The notes: a model not told the origin generated them from the letters alone. A DNA stretch of 64,000 bases from Streptomyces sp. CB02414 (GCF_001905385.1 NZ_LIPF01000017.1:25774-89773), one strand, 5' to 3'. Positions 32,767 through 41,066 are shown, counted from the stretch's first letter. A program made the numbers and translations.

Positions 32767-34536
32767 TTACCGGGCCCGTCGCGGGCCCTTGCGCTGCTCG
32801 TCATCCGGCGGCCGACGTGTCGGTCCGGGCGCTCCTGTCTTGCGCGGGCCACTGGTGCGGCCGGTGCCGCCCGTGGACGCCGGTGTCGGGCTCTTGCCGG
32901 TGGCCGCCGCCATCGCACTGCGCTGACGACTCCACCCGTCCAGCCGCCATGTAAGCACTTCGGCGACTGAGTCCGCAGATCCCATTTCCCGCCGGGCGGC
33001 GACCGCAGTGAGGACCTCGGCCGGATCGTCCCCGGCCTTCTCGACCGCTGCCAGCCGAGTCCGCAGCGCGGGCCACGCCGGGTCCGCGAGCACCGCACGC
33101 GCGTGCTCGGGAACCGCCTCCTGGAGCACGCCCGCCATCGGCCTCTCGCCCGAGACTGCCGGTGCCCGGCGGGCTCCCGGCGGCCGGGTTGTCGTGCGCT
33201 TCGGACGCGGCCGGAACTCACGTGCAGCGCTCGCGCCGGCGGTCACCTCGACCGCCTCGCGCAGCAGTCGACCGGCCCGCGCGGAGGCCTGCGCCTGGGC
33301 CCGGTGTTCCTGCGCCTCGTGCCACCGACGGGAGGCCTCGATCGCAGTCACCAGGGCGAGCAGGAAGCCGAGCGCGGCGACCGTGTCACTGCGTCCGGCG
33401 GCCGCCACCGACTGGGACAACATCTGCGTCGACTCCCGGTAGAGGGTGCGCGCCTGACCTTCCAGCGCACGGTCGCCTGGCACGCGCGAGGCGCGCTCGA
33501 ACTCGAACGCCGCGTCCTTCAGTCGGTCGCGCACCATGCGCGGCGAGATCACCGCGGCGATGACGATGAGGTCGCCGAGCGCGGCGATGTCCCCGGCCCC
33601 CTGGTGCAGCCCGCCCGCGCCGAGCTGGTCGGCGGCCGCGCGCACGCGCCGCTCTGCCTCCTGCCACATCTCGGCCGGCGCGACCGTCGGTACGGACACC
33701 GGTGTCGTCCAGCGTTCCCGCACGCGCGGCAGGGACAAGTCGGAGGCGAGCCGGGCGCCGGGAAACCACACCGCACGCTGCCCGCCGTCGCGGTCGCCGG
33801 GCATGGCGACGGAGTAGCCGGTGATGTTCCCGTCCGGCGCCACCCGCTTGTTCACCCGGACCCCGGCTGCGGTGAGCCGGGCGAAGAAGTCGTCCTCGTT
33901 CGCGGCGGCGGCCGCGGCCTGGCGGACCGTCCGCTGGAGCGTCTCGCGTACCGGCTCCGACAGTCCGCGCCGGGCCGCCTTTTCCTGCTCTCCCGTCTTC
34001 GGCCACTTCCGCGCGGTCTTGTCGCCGTGCTTCAGCCGACGCAATCCGAACTCGGCCTCGAACTCGCGCGCGGCCGCGTGCATCTTCGGGATGTCCTGCC
34101 GCATCCGCGGCTGCCGACCGTCCTGTCGGGCCTTCGTCGCGACGATGTGAATGTGGTCGTCCGCGTGCCGGATCGCGACCCATCGACAGGCCTGGTCGTC
34201 ACCGTGCGGGGCGATGCCGGATGCGTGCATCATCTCGCGGGCAACCCGCGCCCATTCCTCGTCCGCCAGGAGCCGGTCCTCGGGCGCGTTGCGCACCGCG
34301 ACGTGGTACACGTTCTTGGCCGGTCGCTTCCCGAGCAGGGCGTGCACCGGGGCGTCCAGAATGAGCGCCAGGTCCGAGATCGTCATGTGCGGCGAGCGTG
34401 CCGGGTCCTCGACAAAGGGGTCGTCCCAGGAGGCGACCATGTGCGGGTTGGTGTGCTCGTCGCGCTTGCCCGGGCCGTACAGGTAGTCCAGCAACCCCTT
34501 GGTGTCGGTGCCGTCCCGGGCCTTCTTCGGCATCAT
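32767..34536 (-). CDS. relaxase/mobilization nuclease
   Basis: A 589-residue relaxase that would nick oriT and lead the transferred strand. The N-terminus (GLLDYLYGPGKRDEHTNPH) carries candidate catalytic tyrosines Y18/Y20. The metal-binding three-histidine motif is H124-x-D-x-H128-x-H130 (IRHADDHIHIVATKAR). A basic linker and a long helical C-terminus follow. This is the actinobacterial relaxase type related to MobA/MobL. The start overlaps the stop of the MobC-like gene (ATGA), forming the mobilization pair. Confidence 0.92.
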   Translation of the reverse strand: MMPKKARDGTDTKGLLDYLYGPGKRDEHTNPHMVASWDDPFVEDPARSPHMTISDLALILDAPVHALLGKRPAKNVYHVAVRNAPEDRLLADEEWARVAREMMHASGIAPHGDDQACRWVAIRHADDHIHIVATKARQDGRQPRMRQDIPKMHAAAREFEAEFGLRRLKHGDKTARKWPKTGEQEKAARRGLSEPVRETLQRTVRQAAAAAANEDDFFARLTAAGVRVNKRVAPDGNITGYSVAMPGDRDGGQRAVWFPGARLASDLSLPRVRERWTTPVSVPTVAPAEMWQEAERRVRAAADQLGAGGLHQGAGDIAALGDLIVIAAVISPRMVRDRLKDAAFEFERASRVPGDRALEGQARTLYRESTQMLSQSVAAAGRSDTVAALGFLLALVTAIEASRRWHEAQEHRAQAQASARAGRLLREAVEVTAGASAAREFRPRPKRTTTRPPGARRAPAVSGERPMAGVLQEAVPEHARAVLADPAWPALRTRLAAVEKAGDDPAEVLTAVAARREMGSADSVAEVLTWRLDGWSRQRSAMAAATGKSPTPASTGGTGRTSGPRKTGAPGPTRRPPDDEQRKGPRRAR

Positions 34537-34970
34537 GCGCGCGGCCGTCGTTCTCGCATCACCTGGCGGGTCGCCTCGTCCATGCGTTGGATCGCTTTGA
34601 CGATCGCGTCCATGGTGGCCGCGACCTGAGCACCACTCACGCTGCCGTCGGCGTTCAAGGCCTTCGCGATCTGGTTGACGTTGTTGCCGATACGCGAGGC
34701 CTGATTGCGGGCCTGGATGAGTTCGGCGATGAGGTCGCGGGCGTCAACCGAGACGGGCACGACCTTCTCCTTAGCCACCTTCAGGGCGGTGTCGCCGACC
34801 CATGCGGCGACGGCCTGGTTGGCGCGGGCCGCGGCCTCGCGGACGATCGTCAGCTCGGCTTCGCTGTAGGAGACCTTGAGACGCTTGTTCTTGTCGCGCG
34901 GGCCGTCGGCATCGCGCTCGCGGTAACGCGCGGAGGTTCGACGCTGGCCGTCCGCTGCTGGCTCTGCCAC
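34533..34970 (-). CDS. MobC-like relaxosome accessory protein
   Basis: A 145-residue protein from the GTG at 34970. A basic N-terminus with a ribbon-helix-helix-like strand (KRLKVSYSEAELTIVREAA) precedes helices containing the MobC signature region ELIQARNQASRIGNNVNQIA. MobC-type proteins bind near nic and help the relaxase open the DNA. Placement directly before the relaxase and after a palindromic intergenic region supports the assignment. Confidence 0.88.
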   Translation of the reverse strand: MAEPAADGQRRTSARYRERDADGPRDKNKRLKVSYSEAELTIVREAAARANQAVAAWVGDTALKVAKEKVVPVSVDARDLIAELIQARNQASRIGNNVNQIAKALNADGSVSGAQVAATMDAIVKAIQRMDEATRQVMRERRPRA

Positions 34971-35052
34971 AGCGCTCCCTTTCCACCCCCGGTCCGTGCT
35001 CGGACCAAAGATCACCGGCCGCCCACAGTAGTGGGCCGAAAGCCGGGGATCA

Positions 35053-35111
35053 TGCAAAGTGGGCCCACTTTGCACTAACTCGCTTCCGGTGGCTGATGCC
35101 ATCCGGAAGCG
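35053..35111. other. candidate oriT: palindrome plus bulged hairpin
   Basis: Two inverted repeats lie between the MobC-like gene and a divergent gene. The first is a perfect 22-bp palindrome at 35053-35074 (arms TGCAAAGTGGG/CCCACTTTGCA). The second is a hairpin at 35081-35111 with CGCTTCCGG and TGGC paired to GCCA and CCGGAAGCG around TGAT with one bulge. Position upstream of mobC-relaxase is standard for oriT. The nic site cannot be read from sequence alone; an operator for the divergent genes is the alternative for the palindrome. Confidence 0.55.
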
Positions 35112-35210
35112 CACACGGTGCACATGGTCACCCGTCAAAAACCCCTGCGGCCTGCGGTGATGGGCCCGCCCGCGCGGCCGCCGTCCGAGTCGTGCCAGTA
35201 CGATCACGGC

Positions 35211-35603
35211 ATGGCGAGTGCACACGACTTCATGCAGAAGATGAGGGAAGCCCAGGCGGCGCGCGAGAAGGCCTTCGAGCCGCTGGCGGAGATCCTGGGA
35301 AAGCGCGAGGAACTTCAGCGGCAGTTGGCAGAGCTGGACGCGCCGTACGCGGAGGCCTTCGTCGCGGCGGAGGCGGCGGGCTGGACCGCGGAGGAGCTGA
35401 CGGCGATCGGCGCCGAGGAACCGGCGAAGCGTCCGAAGGGTCGTCCGCGGGGTCGACGGTCGACGGCGAAGAGGGAGGCCGCGAGGAAGGCGCCGGAGAC
35501 CTCCGCGCCGGAGCCTTCGGGGCCCTCGCCGACGGCTGCGATCCCCGGGCAGGAAGGCAGCGGCGAGACTGCTGCGGCGGGCGCTGGGAGCGTCTCCGCC
35601 TGA
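35211..35603 (+). CDS. hypothetical coiled-coil protein
   Basis: A 130-residue protein from the ATG at 35211. Residues 5-60 are helical and charged (KMREAQAAREKAFEPLAEIL). A basic AT-hook-like stretch follows (KRPKGRPRGRRSTAKR), then a Pro/Ser-rich tail. The GRPRGRR segment suggests minor-groove DNA binding. Being divergent from mobC across the presumed oriT, it could be a relaxosome or transfer-control protein; this is inference. Confidence 0.6.
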   Translation: MASAHDFMQKMREAQAAREKAFEPLAEILGKREELQRQLAELDAPYAEAFVAAEAAGWTAEELTAIGAEEPAKRPKGRPRGRRSTAKREAARKAPETSAPEPSGPSPTAAIPGQEGSGETAAAGAGSVSA

Positions 35604-35622
35604 CCGTGACGAACGAACATAC

Positions 35623-35647
35623 AAGGGCCCCGCTGTGCGGGGCCCTT
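35623..35647. terminator. terminator
   Basis: A perfect 11-bp stem, AAGGGCCCCGC/GCGGGGCCCTT, with a TGT loop, 20 bp after the coiled-coil gene. The stretch 35648-35899 after it holds no gene that I can support. Confidence 0.8.
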
Positions 35648-35899
35648 CGCGTTGTGCACGCATCCCTCCCCGGCCTCTCCAGTGTCCGGCCGGACTCCTC
35701 CGCGTCAAGGTCGTACGTCCGCTCCTCGCCCCGTCCGCTCGTTCCTCACGGACGCGCCTGCGGTGCGGGCGCTCCACCTTGACGCTCCGTCCCCCGACCT
35801 TGGGAAAGGCCTCCACGGGGAGGGAGGAAAAAGGGTCGGCGCCCCGGGCTTCGGGCGGGGGTGTCGGTCGTCGTGCGGGTGCGGCCGGGAGGGCGGATC

Positions 35900-35917
35900 A
35901 TTCCAGAAAACTGGAAC
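35900..35917. repeat. isolated iteron-like palindrome
   Basis: ATTCCAGAAAACTGGAAC in non-coding DNA. Its reverse complement matches the iteron at 51839-51856 (GTTCCAGTTTTCTGGAAC) at 17 of 18 positions. This is the only copy seen outside the initiator-like gene 16 kb away, so it may be a second binding site of the initiator, for looping or control. Confidence 0.6.
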
Positions 35918-35919
35918 AC

Positions 35920-35965
35920 AGCGGCGCCCCGGAACCCTTCACGGGTGGGGTTCCGGGGCGCCGCT
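35920..35965. terminator. strong terminator
   Basis: A perfect 18-bp stem (35920-35937 pairs with 35948-35965; arms begin AGCGGCGCCCCGGAACCC) with a 10-nt loop, downstream of the leftward 36.0-36.7 kb genes. Confidence 0.85.
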
Positions 35966-36044
35966 TCCGGCCGCTGCCCCCGACGGGGGTGGCGCGGGCA
36001 GCGGGGTTCGAGTGCGGGCTACGGCCCGCTGCTGGGACGGGACC

Positions 36045-36251
36045 TCACAGGTCTCCCGCCTCGATCATCTCGGCGCGCGTCCGCCTGATCTTCAGCCGCC
36101 TCGGGTCTTCCGCCGGCCACTCCGTAGTGCCGCCCGTCAGGTGCCGGAGCCAGACGACACCGCCGCGCACGTCGGTCACGACGGCCCGGGTCTTTCCCTC
36201 CACCACCTCGTCGCCGACCGACGGCAGTGTGTTGGTCTCGGTCTCGCTCAT
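36045..36251 (-). CDS. small hypothetical protein
   Basis: A 68-residue protein from the ATG at 36251, overlapping the stop of the anti-sigma-like gene (ATGA). It appears to be a small beta-barrel-like domain (GKTRAVVTDVRGGVVWLRHL) with a WPAEDPRRLK end. Similar short proteins follow XRE/ATPase pairs in Streptomyces. Function unknown. Confidence 0.65.
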   Translation of the reverse strand: MSETETNTLPSVGDEVVEGKTRAVVTDVRGGVVWLRHLTGGTTEWPAEDPRRLKIRRTRAEMIEAGDL

Positions 36252-36685
36252 CGCGCCACCTTCATCTCTGCCCAGACACGCTTGCCCCACGGGATGCGTC
36301 CAGAGCCCATCAGGTCGTATCCCCACCGGTCCGCCATCTCGTCGACCAACGCCAGTCCGCGGCCGTTGATGTCGTCCGGCGCCGCCTCTCGCAGCACCGG
36401 CACCTGGCGGGGCGCGCGGTCGACCACGGCCACGTAGATCCGGTCGGCCTCGGGGCGGTCGATGATGACTCGGACGGACTCACCGCGAGCGTGCCGGACG
36501 GCGTTGGCGAACAGTTCCGACACCAGCAGTGCGGCGCTGTCCTCCGCGTCGTCCAGGTTCCAGGCGCACAGGGCCACACGCGTTAAGCGTCGCGCCTTCT
36601 CCACCGTCTCGGGCGTACGCGTCATCGTCTCGCTGTAGCCGGGATATCCCGCCGCGCGGGGCTTCGTGGTCATGCCGGTCGTCAT
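36248..36685 (-). CDS. anti-sigma-factor-like ATP-binding protein
   Basis: A 145-residue HATPase_c_2 protein of the RsbW/SpoIIAB type. The N-box is in LLVSELFANAVRHARG, the DRAPRQVPVLR segment contributes the G1 region, and the glycine-rich G2 box is INGRGLALVDEMAD followed by WG. Such proteins bind and inactivate a partner sigma factor or signal through phosphorylation. Streptomyces genomes carry dozens, often next to XRE/DUF397 genes. The start is the ATG at 36685; a GTG at 36718 would extend it. Confidence 0.85.
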   Translation of the reverse strand: MTTGMTTKPRAAGYPGYSETMTRTPETVEKARRLTRVALCAWNLDDAEDSAALLVSELFANAVRHARGESVRVIIDRPEADRIYVAVVDRAPRQVPVLREAAPDDINGRGLALVDEMADRWGYDLMGSGRIPWGKRVWAEMKVAR

Positions 36686-36734
36686 CGCCAGACCTCGGGT
36701 AGCGGATGGTCGAGACACGACCGTAAAAGCCGGA

Positions 36735-36792
36735 GGGGGTAGCGACAGGTACAGTCGCTACCCCCTTGCGGAGGGGTACAAGTTGTACCCCT
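36735..36792. promoter_or_regulatory. twin palindromes between XRE and ATPase genes
   Basis: Two perfect inverted repeats. The first is GGGGGTAGCGAC/GTCGCTACCCCC (36735-36746, 36754-36765). The second is AGGGGTACAA, G, TTGTACCCCT (36772-36792), which contains the stop codon of the XRE gene. They could terminate the XRE transcript or be operators for the downstream ATPase gene; TACAA-n-TTGTA symmetry favours protein binding. Confidence 0.65.
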
Positions 36793-38017
36793 AGGCGGCC
36801 ACGCCGAGTTGACGCGCGAGGCCGCGGGCGTCGTCACGGATGATCGCGCTGCCGTTCTCCGCCAGTTCCGCCGCGGTGCCGCGTGCGAACAGGTTGAAGC
36901 ACGCCGTCTCCGGGCTCGCCTCGTACGCCTTCTTCAGCAGGTGCACGACCGCCACCGACTCCCCCGCGAGGCTGTACGCGCGGGCCGTCTCGATGATGTG
37001 GAAGCTGCGCCGGGTGGCGCTCTGCATCGAGCCGAGGTCGATGTGCGTGGCCGCGTCGACCGCCGCGCCGGACCGTACGAGGTCGTTGTTCATCGTGATC
37101 GCGTACGCGTCGACCATGCCCCGGCCGAACATCAGCCAGGGGTGCACGTACCCGTCGCCGAGCCGCTTGGCGGCGGCGTCGGCGCGGTCCCACTGCCGCT
37201 CAGCGTTGCCCTTCTGGCCGACCTTCGCGAACGACAGGGCGGCGGCCAGGTGCAGCAGCCCGCCGAGTGCGATGTCCTCCGGGCCGCGTTCCGGGTCGAG
37301 CAGCCGGAGTGACTTCATGGCCAGGTCGACGCGCGCCTCGTGCCGCTCTCCGGCGTCACGGAAGACGTGGTTGAGGTACCACGCGGAGGCCGCCATGGCG
37401 CGTGGGCTGTCGGCATCCTGAGCCATCGTCATGGACCGGTCGCCGGTGAGCATCACCAGCTCGGGCGCGGGCTGGAAGCTCAGGTAGAGCTGGGCCAGGT
37501 GGTAGCCCTGCGCGAGCAGTACCTGGGACCGGCGCCGGTCGGCGCCTTCGTGGGTGCGGGCCGCGTGCTGGAGGTCGGCGAGCAGGGCGGGCAGCACGTT
37601 GGCGATGCGGCTGCGGTGGTCGCCGAATCCGTGCCAGGCCTGCCACGCGTTCTGTACCCGGGTGGCGAGCGCTGCGGCCGGCGCGGGCTCCTCGTCTCGG
37701 GTGAGCAGGTCGTAGGTCGTCAGGGACTCCTTCACCCGCAGCAGTGCGGGGTGGGCGGCCTTGGTGTACGTGGCGGCCGCAATGCGTTCGTCGCCGGTGA
37801 GGGCGGCGAGGTCGTCTACGCCGAGCGCCTCCGCGAGGCGCAGGAGTAGCGGCAGGCGTGGCATGCCGAGTCGGTCGTTCTCGATCGCCTTGACCCATTC
37901 CGTGCTGCGGCCGACCAGACCGGCGAGCACCGGTCGCGTCTGGCCTTTCCGCTCGCGTTCGCGTCGGACCCGTTGGCCGAACGTTCGGGGCGAGCCATTT
38001 TCAGCGTCGTGCGCCAT
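36791..38017 (-). CDS. XRE-family regulator with TPR-like domain
   Basis: A 408-residue protein. Residues 11-70 form a Cro/CI helix-turn-helix (FGQRVRRERERKGQTRPVLA then GRSTEWVKAIENDRL). The remainder is a helical repeat domain (YHLAQLYLSFQPAPELVML; AMAASAWYLNHVFRDAGERH) of the TPR kind that senses peptides or protein partners. This architecture commonly precedes anti-sigma-like ATPases in Streptomyces. It lies immediately downstream of a 20-bp-stem terminator. Confidence 0.85.
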   Translation of the reverse strand: MAHDAENGSPRTFGQRVRRERERKGQTRPVLAGLVGRSTEWVKAIENDRLGMPRLPLLLRLAEALGVDDLAALTGDERIAAATYTKAAHPALLRVKESLTTYDLLTRDEEPAPAAALATRVQNAWQAWHGFGDHRSRIANVLPALLADLQHAARTHEGADRRRSQVLLAQGYHLAQLYLSFQPAPELVMLTGDRSMTMAQDADSPRAMAASAWYLNHVFRDAGERHEARVDLAMKSLRLLDPERGPEDIALGGLLHLAAALSFAKVGQKGNAERQWDRADAAAKRLGDGYVHPWLMFGRGMVDAYAITMNNDLVRSGAAVDAATHIDLGSMQSATRRSFHIIETARAYSLAGESVAVVHLLKKAYEASPETACFNLFARGTAAELAENGSAIIRDDARGLARQLGVAA

Positions 38018-38111
38018 GATGGACTCCGTTCTGACGTCGCACTCAGGACGGTACCGGTGCGCGAGCATCCGGGGACACCGGTCTCCGGGTCGAGTACCCG
38101 AAGGGGACCGG

Positions 38112-38156
38112 AAAGCCCCGGCGGGCCGCTGATCTCCAGCGGCCCGCCGGGGCTTT
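38112..38156. terminator. very strong terminator
   Basis: A perfect 20-bp stem (38112-38131 with 38137-38156; left arm begins AAAGCCCCGGCGGG, right arm ends GGGGCTTT) and a 5-nt loop, 22 bp beyond the methyltransferase stop. It isolates the methyltransferase unit from the XRE gene. Confidence 0.9.
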
Positions 38157-38177
38157 GGTGTTGCCGGGGCGGGGCTC

Positions 38178-39815
38178 CTACGCCGCCGTTGCGGTCGGCT
38201 CGGGCTCCCCGCCGAAGAGGTCCAACTGCTCGGGCTCGGCGGCCTTCGTCCCGGTCTCGATGCCGTACAGCTCGTGCACGTAGGCGCGGACCTTGGTCTC
38301 CCAGTCGGTGTCTCCAAGGATGCGGCCGAAGATCGCGGCGGACACCATCGGGCAGACCGCGTCCGCCGCCTGCTGGGCCTTGTTCCGCACTCCGCGGCCG
38401 CGCCCGACGTGGGTCCACGGGAAGTCCGCGGGGAAGCCGACCAGGCGGCCGATGTCGGACTGGCTGATGGTCTCGCCGGTCTCGGAGTCGGCCCACCCGT
38501 ACGCGGTCGCGGTGACGCAGGTCGACGACAGATCGGCGCTGCGCGAGCCGCCGCCCTTGGCCCGGCCGGTGGCGGGGTCGACGGGCCGGTGGCCGCGCGT
38601 CAGGTAGGTGCGGCCGGTGGGCCAACCGACGACCTGGGCGAAGGTCGGGGCCGGGATCGGGGCGGCGGGGACGACGTCCACGAACGGCTTCTCGGCGCCG
38701 CGGTGGGCGGCCATGAACCGGCGCTTGCGGTGGGAGGCGCCGTAGTCGACGGCGTCCAGCGTCCAGGCCTCTGTGGTGTGCCATCCGGCCTGCGTCAGTT
38801 CGCCGAACAGTGCGTCCTCGATCTGGCGGGGCAGCGCGCTGGACTGCTCGACCATGACGCACTCCAGGATGCTGCCGGGCCGGGCGAGCATTCCGAGCGG
38901 CCAGATGATGACCTCCGCCATGAGCCCGGCGCGCGGGTCCTCCAACTCCGCGAGCGGGGCGCGGACCTCGTCCCAGGTGTCGCCGGAGCGGGGCGCGTAG
39001 CCGGTCTCCGAGTGTTCCCAGGGGAGGAACCCGGCGGCCGCGCCCGCCTCCCAGATGACGTGGCAGATGGTCTCAATAGCGCCCGTGTAGCGGCCCTTGC
39101 CGAGCCCGCTCGGGGTGAACGCCTGGCACGGCGGGGTGAGGGCGATGATGCTGACGAACTGGAGCGCGGGGTTCTCCGGGTCCAGCGCGGTGACGTCCGC
39201 GTGGATGACGCGCAGTCCGGCGGCGACGGCGGTGGCAACGGCGCCGCCGTCCAGGTCGATTCCGATGATGTCGACGTCCGCGCCAAGGATGTCGCGGAGC
39301 CCGAGGGAGAGGCCTCCGGGGCCGTGGAAGAGGACGACCACGCGCTTGCGGAGGATGCGGCCGAAGGTGTCGCGCTCGGGGGCGAACAGCCACTCGATCG
39401 GGAACGGCGCCGCGTACCACTCCAGCAGTGCGCGGGTCTCGTCGTCCAGGTCGGCGAGGCGGTCGGCGGTGACCGGACCCCGGTCCTCGAACCGCCCCAG
39501 CGCGATGGCGGCGCGCTCGCCACGGGACTCATTGGCGAGTTCCTCGACGCGCTCCTTGTAGCCCTCGTTCACTGCGTGCGCGCACTCCACGATGCGCTCG
39601 GTGGCGTCGTACCTCCACTCCTCTACCTCCTGGTCGCCGGGGTTCTCGTTCGCGTACTTGGTGAGGGCTGCGGCCGCCTTCCAGCACTCGGCAAGCGCGG
39701 GGTGGCCCGCCGCCGCAGCAACGGCGGCCGCGTCCGCAGCTTCCTGCTCGGCAGTGTCGGCGGCGAGGCTGAGCAACTCGCCGGCGGGCTCGCCGTAGGC
39801 ATGGGTGTGACCCAT
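38178..39815 (-). CDS. C5 cytosine DNA methyltransferase (solitary)
   Basis: A 545-residue DNA (cytosine-5) methyltransferase. Motif I is LFHGPGGLSLGLRD, motif II contains GIDLDGGA, the catalytic Pro-Cys is in TPPCQAFTPSG, motif VI is MVEQS instead of the usual ENV, motif VIII is GASHRKRRF, and motifs IX-X include IGRLVGFPADFPW. An N-terminal helical extension of about 150 residues is unusual. No cognate endonuclease gene is adjacent, so it probably modifies the plasmid against host restriction or acts epigenetically. It is driven from promoter P1. Confidence 0.9.
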   Translation of the reverse strand: MGHTHAYGEPAGELLSLAADTAEQEAADAAAVAAAAGHPALAECWKAAAALTKYANENPGDQEVEEWRYDATERIVECAHAVNEGYKERVEELANESRGERAAIALGRFEDRGPVTADRLADLDDETRALLEWYAAPFPIEWLFAPERDTFGRILRKRVVVLFHGPGGLSLGLRDILGADVDIIGIDLDGGAVATAVAAGLRVIHADVTALDPENPALQFVSIIALTPPCQAFTPSGLGKGRYTGAIETICHVIWEAGAAAGFLPWEHSETGYAPRSGDTWDEVRAPLAELEDPRAGLMAEVIIWPLGMLARPGSILECVMVEQSSALPRQIEDALFGELTQAGWHTTEAWTLDAVDYGASHRKRRFMAAHRGAEKPFVDVVPAAPIPAPTFAQVVGWPTGRTYLTRGHRPVDPATGRAKGGGSRSADLSSTCVTATAYGWADSETGETISQSDIGRLVGFPADFPWTHVGRGRGVRNKAQQAADAVCPMVSAAIFGRILGDTDWETKVRAYVHELYGIETGTKAAEPEQLDLFGGEPEPTATAA

Positions 39816-39834
39816 GATCCACGTCCTTGGTCTC

Positions 39835-39889
39835 GTTGAGGTTTCTCGGTGTGGGCTCGGGGCCCGGTGCCGGGAGGGGATTCCCGCCC
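39835..39889 (-). promoter_or_regulatory. hairpin leader of methyltransferase gene (leader 1)
   Basis: A member of the ten-copy leader family. It contains GTTGAGGTTTCTCGGTGTG (39835-39853 on the plus strand) near the start codon, then GC-rich repeats and the conserved ATTCCCGC loop (39880-39887) flanked by G4/C4 stems. In this promoter-proximal version the stem is short and imperfect. Confidence 0.6.
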
Positions 39890-39894
39890 CCTTC

Positions 39895-39934
39895 CGACGT
39901 AGACAATACTCTCAAGTTTTAGGGTGCGAGTCAA
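39895..39934 (-). promoter_or_regulatory. conserved promoter P1
   Basis: On the minus strand TTGACT (39929-39934) is followed by the block whose plus-strand core is GACAATACTCTCAAGTTTT. The same core is present at 45155 (P2) and 47994 (P3). Possible -10 hexamers are GAGTAT (17-bp spacer) or TATTGT (20-bp spacer). Identity extends past the -10 into CTACGTCG, as if a regulator also binds. Confidence 0.7.
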
Positions 39935-40017
39935 CCCCTGACACCGCACAAAGCCGCAGGTCAGAGGGCTTTTTGAAGTAGTTTCGGGCGTCGCTGACCC
40001 CCCTCCGGCGCCGCCAT

Positions 40018-40192
40018 ACGACGGGCCGGTCGGGGGGCTCCCTCCTCGGTCGGGCAGGCGCAGCCGACCGCGGGCCGTGTCGGGGTGCCGGGCTCGCCGA
40101 AGGCGACCGCGTAGCGGCTTGGCCTGGCGGCCCGGCGCGGGCTGTGGTCCCCTCCGGGGGCCCGTCCGGGGAGGGAGCCCCCCGACCCCACC
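40018..40192. repeat. 175-nt folded element, copy A
   Basis: Ends (GGTCGGGGGGCTCCCTCC... and its complement) pair into a stem of about 27 bp. The central 105 nt are nearly identical to copy B at 48138. Inside are stable mini-hairpins, TCGCC-GAA-GGCGA and CCGC-GTA-GCGG, plus GGTCCCC/GGGGGCC. Four stem positions differ between copies with both partners changed so pairing is kept. The reading frames across it are not conserved between copies. It lies about 95 bp upstream of P1. It is a structured RNA or single-stranded DNA element. Confidence 0.7.
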
Positions 40193-40264
40193 ACCGATCA
40201 CCCTCCACCGGCCCGCAGTTCGCCGCGCTCCCCCCACCCCCTCCGAGGGAGGGCCCGGGGGTGT

Positions 40265-40338
40265 GGGGGCGGAGCCCCCGCTGCCTGGTCCGGTACGCGT
40301 CGACCGGCCGCATCACGAACTCACCTCTTAAGAGGTGG
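40265..40338. promoter_or_regulatory. terminator hairpin and operator palindrome, copy 2
   Basis: GGGGGC-GGA-GCCCCC (40265-40279) probably ends the leftward transcript of the gene at 40431. CTCACCTCTTAAGAGGTGGG (40320-40339) is the second copy of the 20-bp palindrome, with one arm position changed. The same pair of motifs in the same order follows copy B. Confidence 0.6.
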
Positions 40339-40430
40339 GATTGCGCTCCGGGCGGATCGGCGGCGGGTACGGCTACGGCCCGCGCTCCCCGCGGGTGGCG
40401 GGGTGCGCGGGCCGGTGTCGGGCGCGGTGC

Positions 40431-41066
40431 CTACTGCTGGGCCTGCTTGCGGGCCTGGGTGATGACCCGCTTCCAGGTGTCGACGGACTGACCGTGGCGC
40501 TCGGCGAGGACGGCGGCCACCTCGCCGGCCTTCTGGCCGGGCATCGCGGCCAGCGCCTCGACGGCCAGCCGGATGCGGGCGGCCGCCTTCGCCTCGCCGG
40601 TCTTCACCCCGGAGCCGGAAGGGCGCCCGCCCTTGGTGCCGAACCCGCTGACCGGGTTGTCGACCCACTCCCAGAGCTGGGCCCGGGTGCGGTACTCGCG
40701 GATGCGGGTGCGCAGCTCCTCGATGTGGACCGGGTCGGGCCACTCCGGCGGCGGCGTCTTGCCGTACTGGGTGATCCGGGCCGGATCGACGCCGAGCACG
40801 CGGGCCTGCCCCGCTGGCGGGAGCGGCTCGTCCGGGTCACCGCTGCGGTCGACGCCGGACAGGTCCCGGGGCCGTTCACGGTGCTGGGCGAACCACTCGT
40901 CCCACTTCTCCAGGTCCCAGTGCATGACGCCGTCGATCTCGCGGGCGTCGGGGTGGCCGTTGGCCCGGCGGTCGCGCCACAGCCTCTTCAGCGTGGTGCC
41001 GCCGTAGCCGCTGTGCTCGATCAGGTCCTCGCGGTTCGCCCACTGGCGGCCGTCGACGGTCTTCAC
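40431..41066 (-). CDS. hypothetical DNA-binding-like protein
   Basis: A 211-residue protein from the GTG at 41066, with AGGAG seven bases upstream. The N-terminal 50 residues (REDLIEHSGYGGTTLKRLWR) look like a helix-turn-helix. The C-terminus (AAVLAERHGQSVDTWKRVIT) looks like a second helix-turn-helix followed by a basic QARKQAQQ end. A GTKGGRPSGSG loop lies between. It probably binds DNA. It is the last gene of the P2 transcript (45.1 to 40.4 kb). Confidence 0.65.
   Translation of the reverse strand: MKTVDGRQWANREDLIEHSGYGGTTLKRLWRDRRANGHPDAREIDGVMHWDLEKWDEWFAQHRERPRDLSGVDRSGDPDEPLPPAGQARVLGVDPARITQYGKTPPPEWPDPVHIEELRTRIREYRTRAQLWEWVDNPVSGFGTKGGRPSGSGVKTGEAKAAARIRLAVEALAAMPGQKAGEVAAVLAERHGQSVDTWKRVITQARKQAQQ

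Noticed and set aside
32082..33221. Leftward 379-codon frame across the relaxase/neighbour junction
   Set aside because: An out-of-frame shadow of two genes with clear motifs.
39912..40316. Leftward frame of 134 codons over folded element A
   Set aside because: A similar frame covers element B, but one inserted base shifts the protein sequence while the DNA structure is kept, so the conservation is not of a protein.
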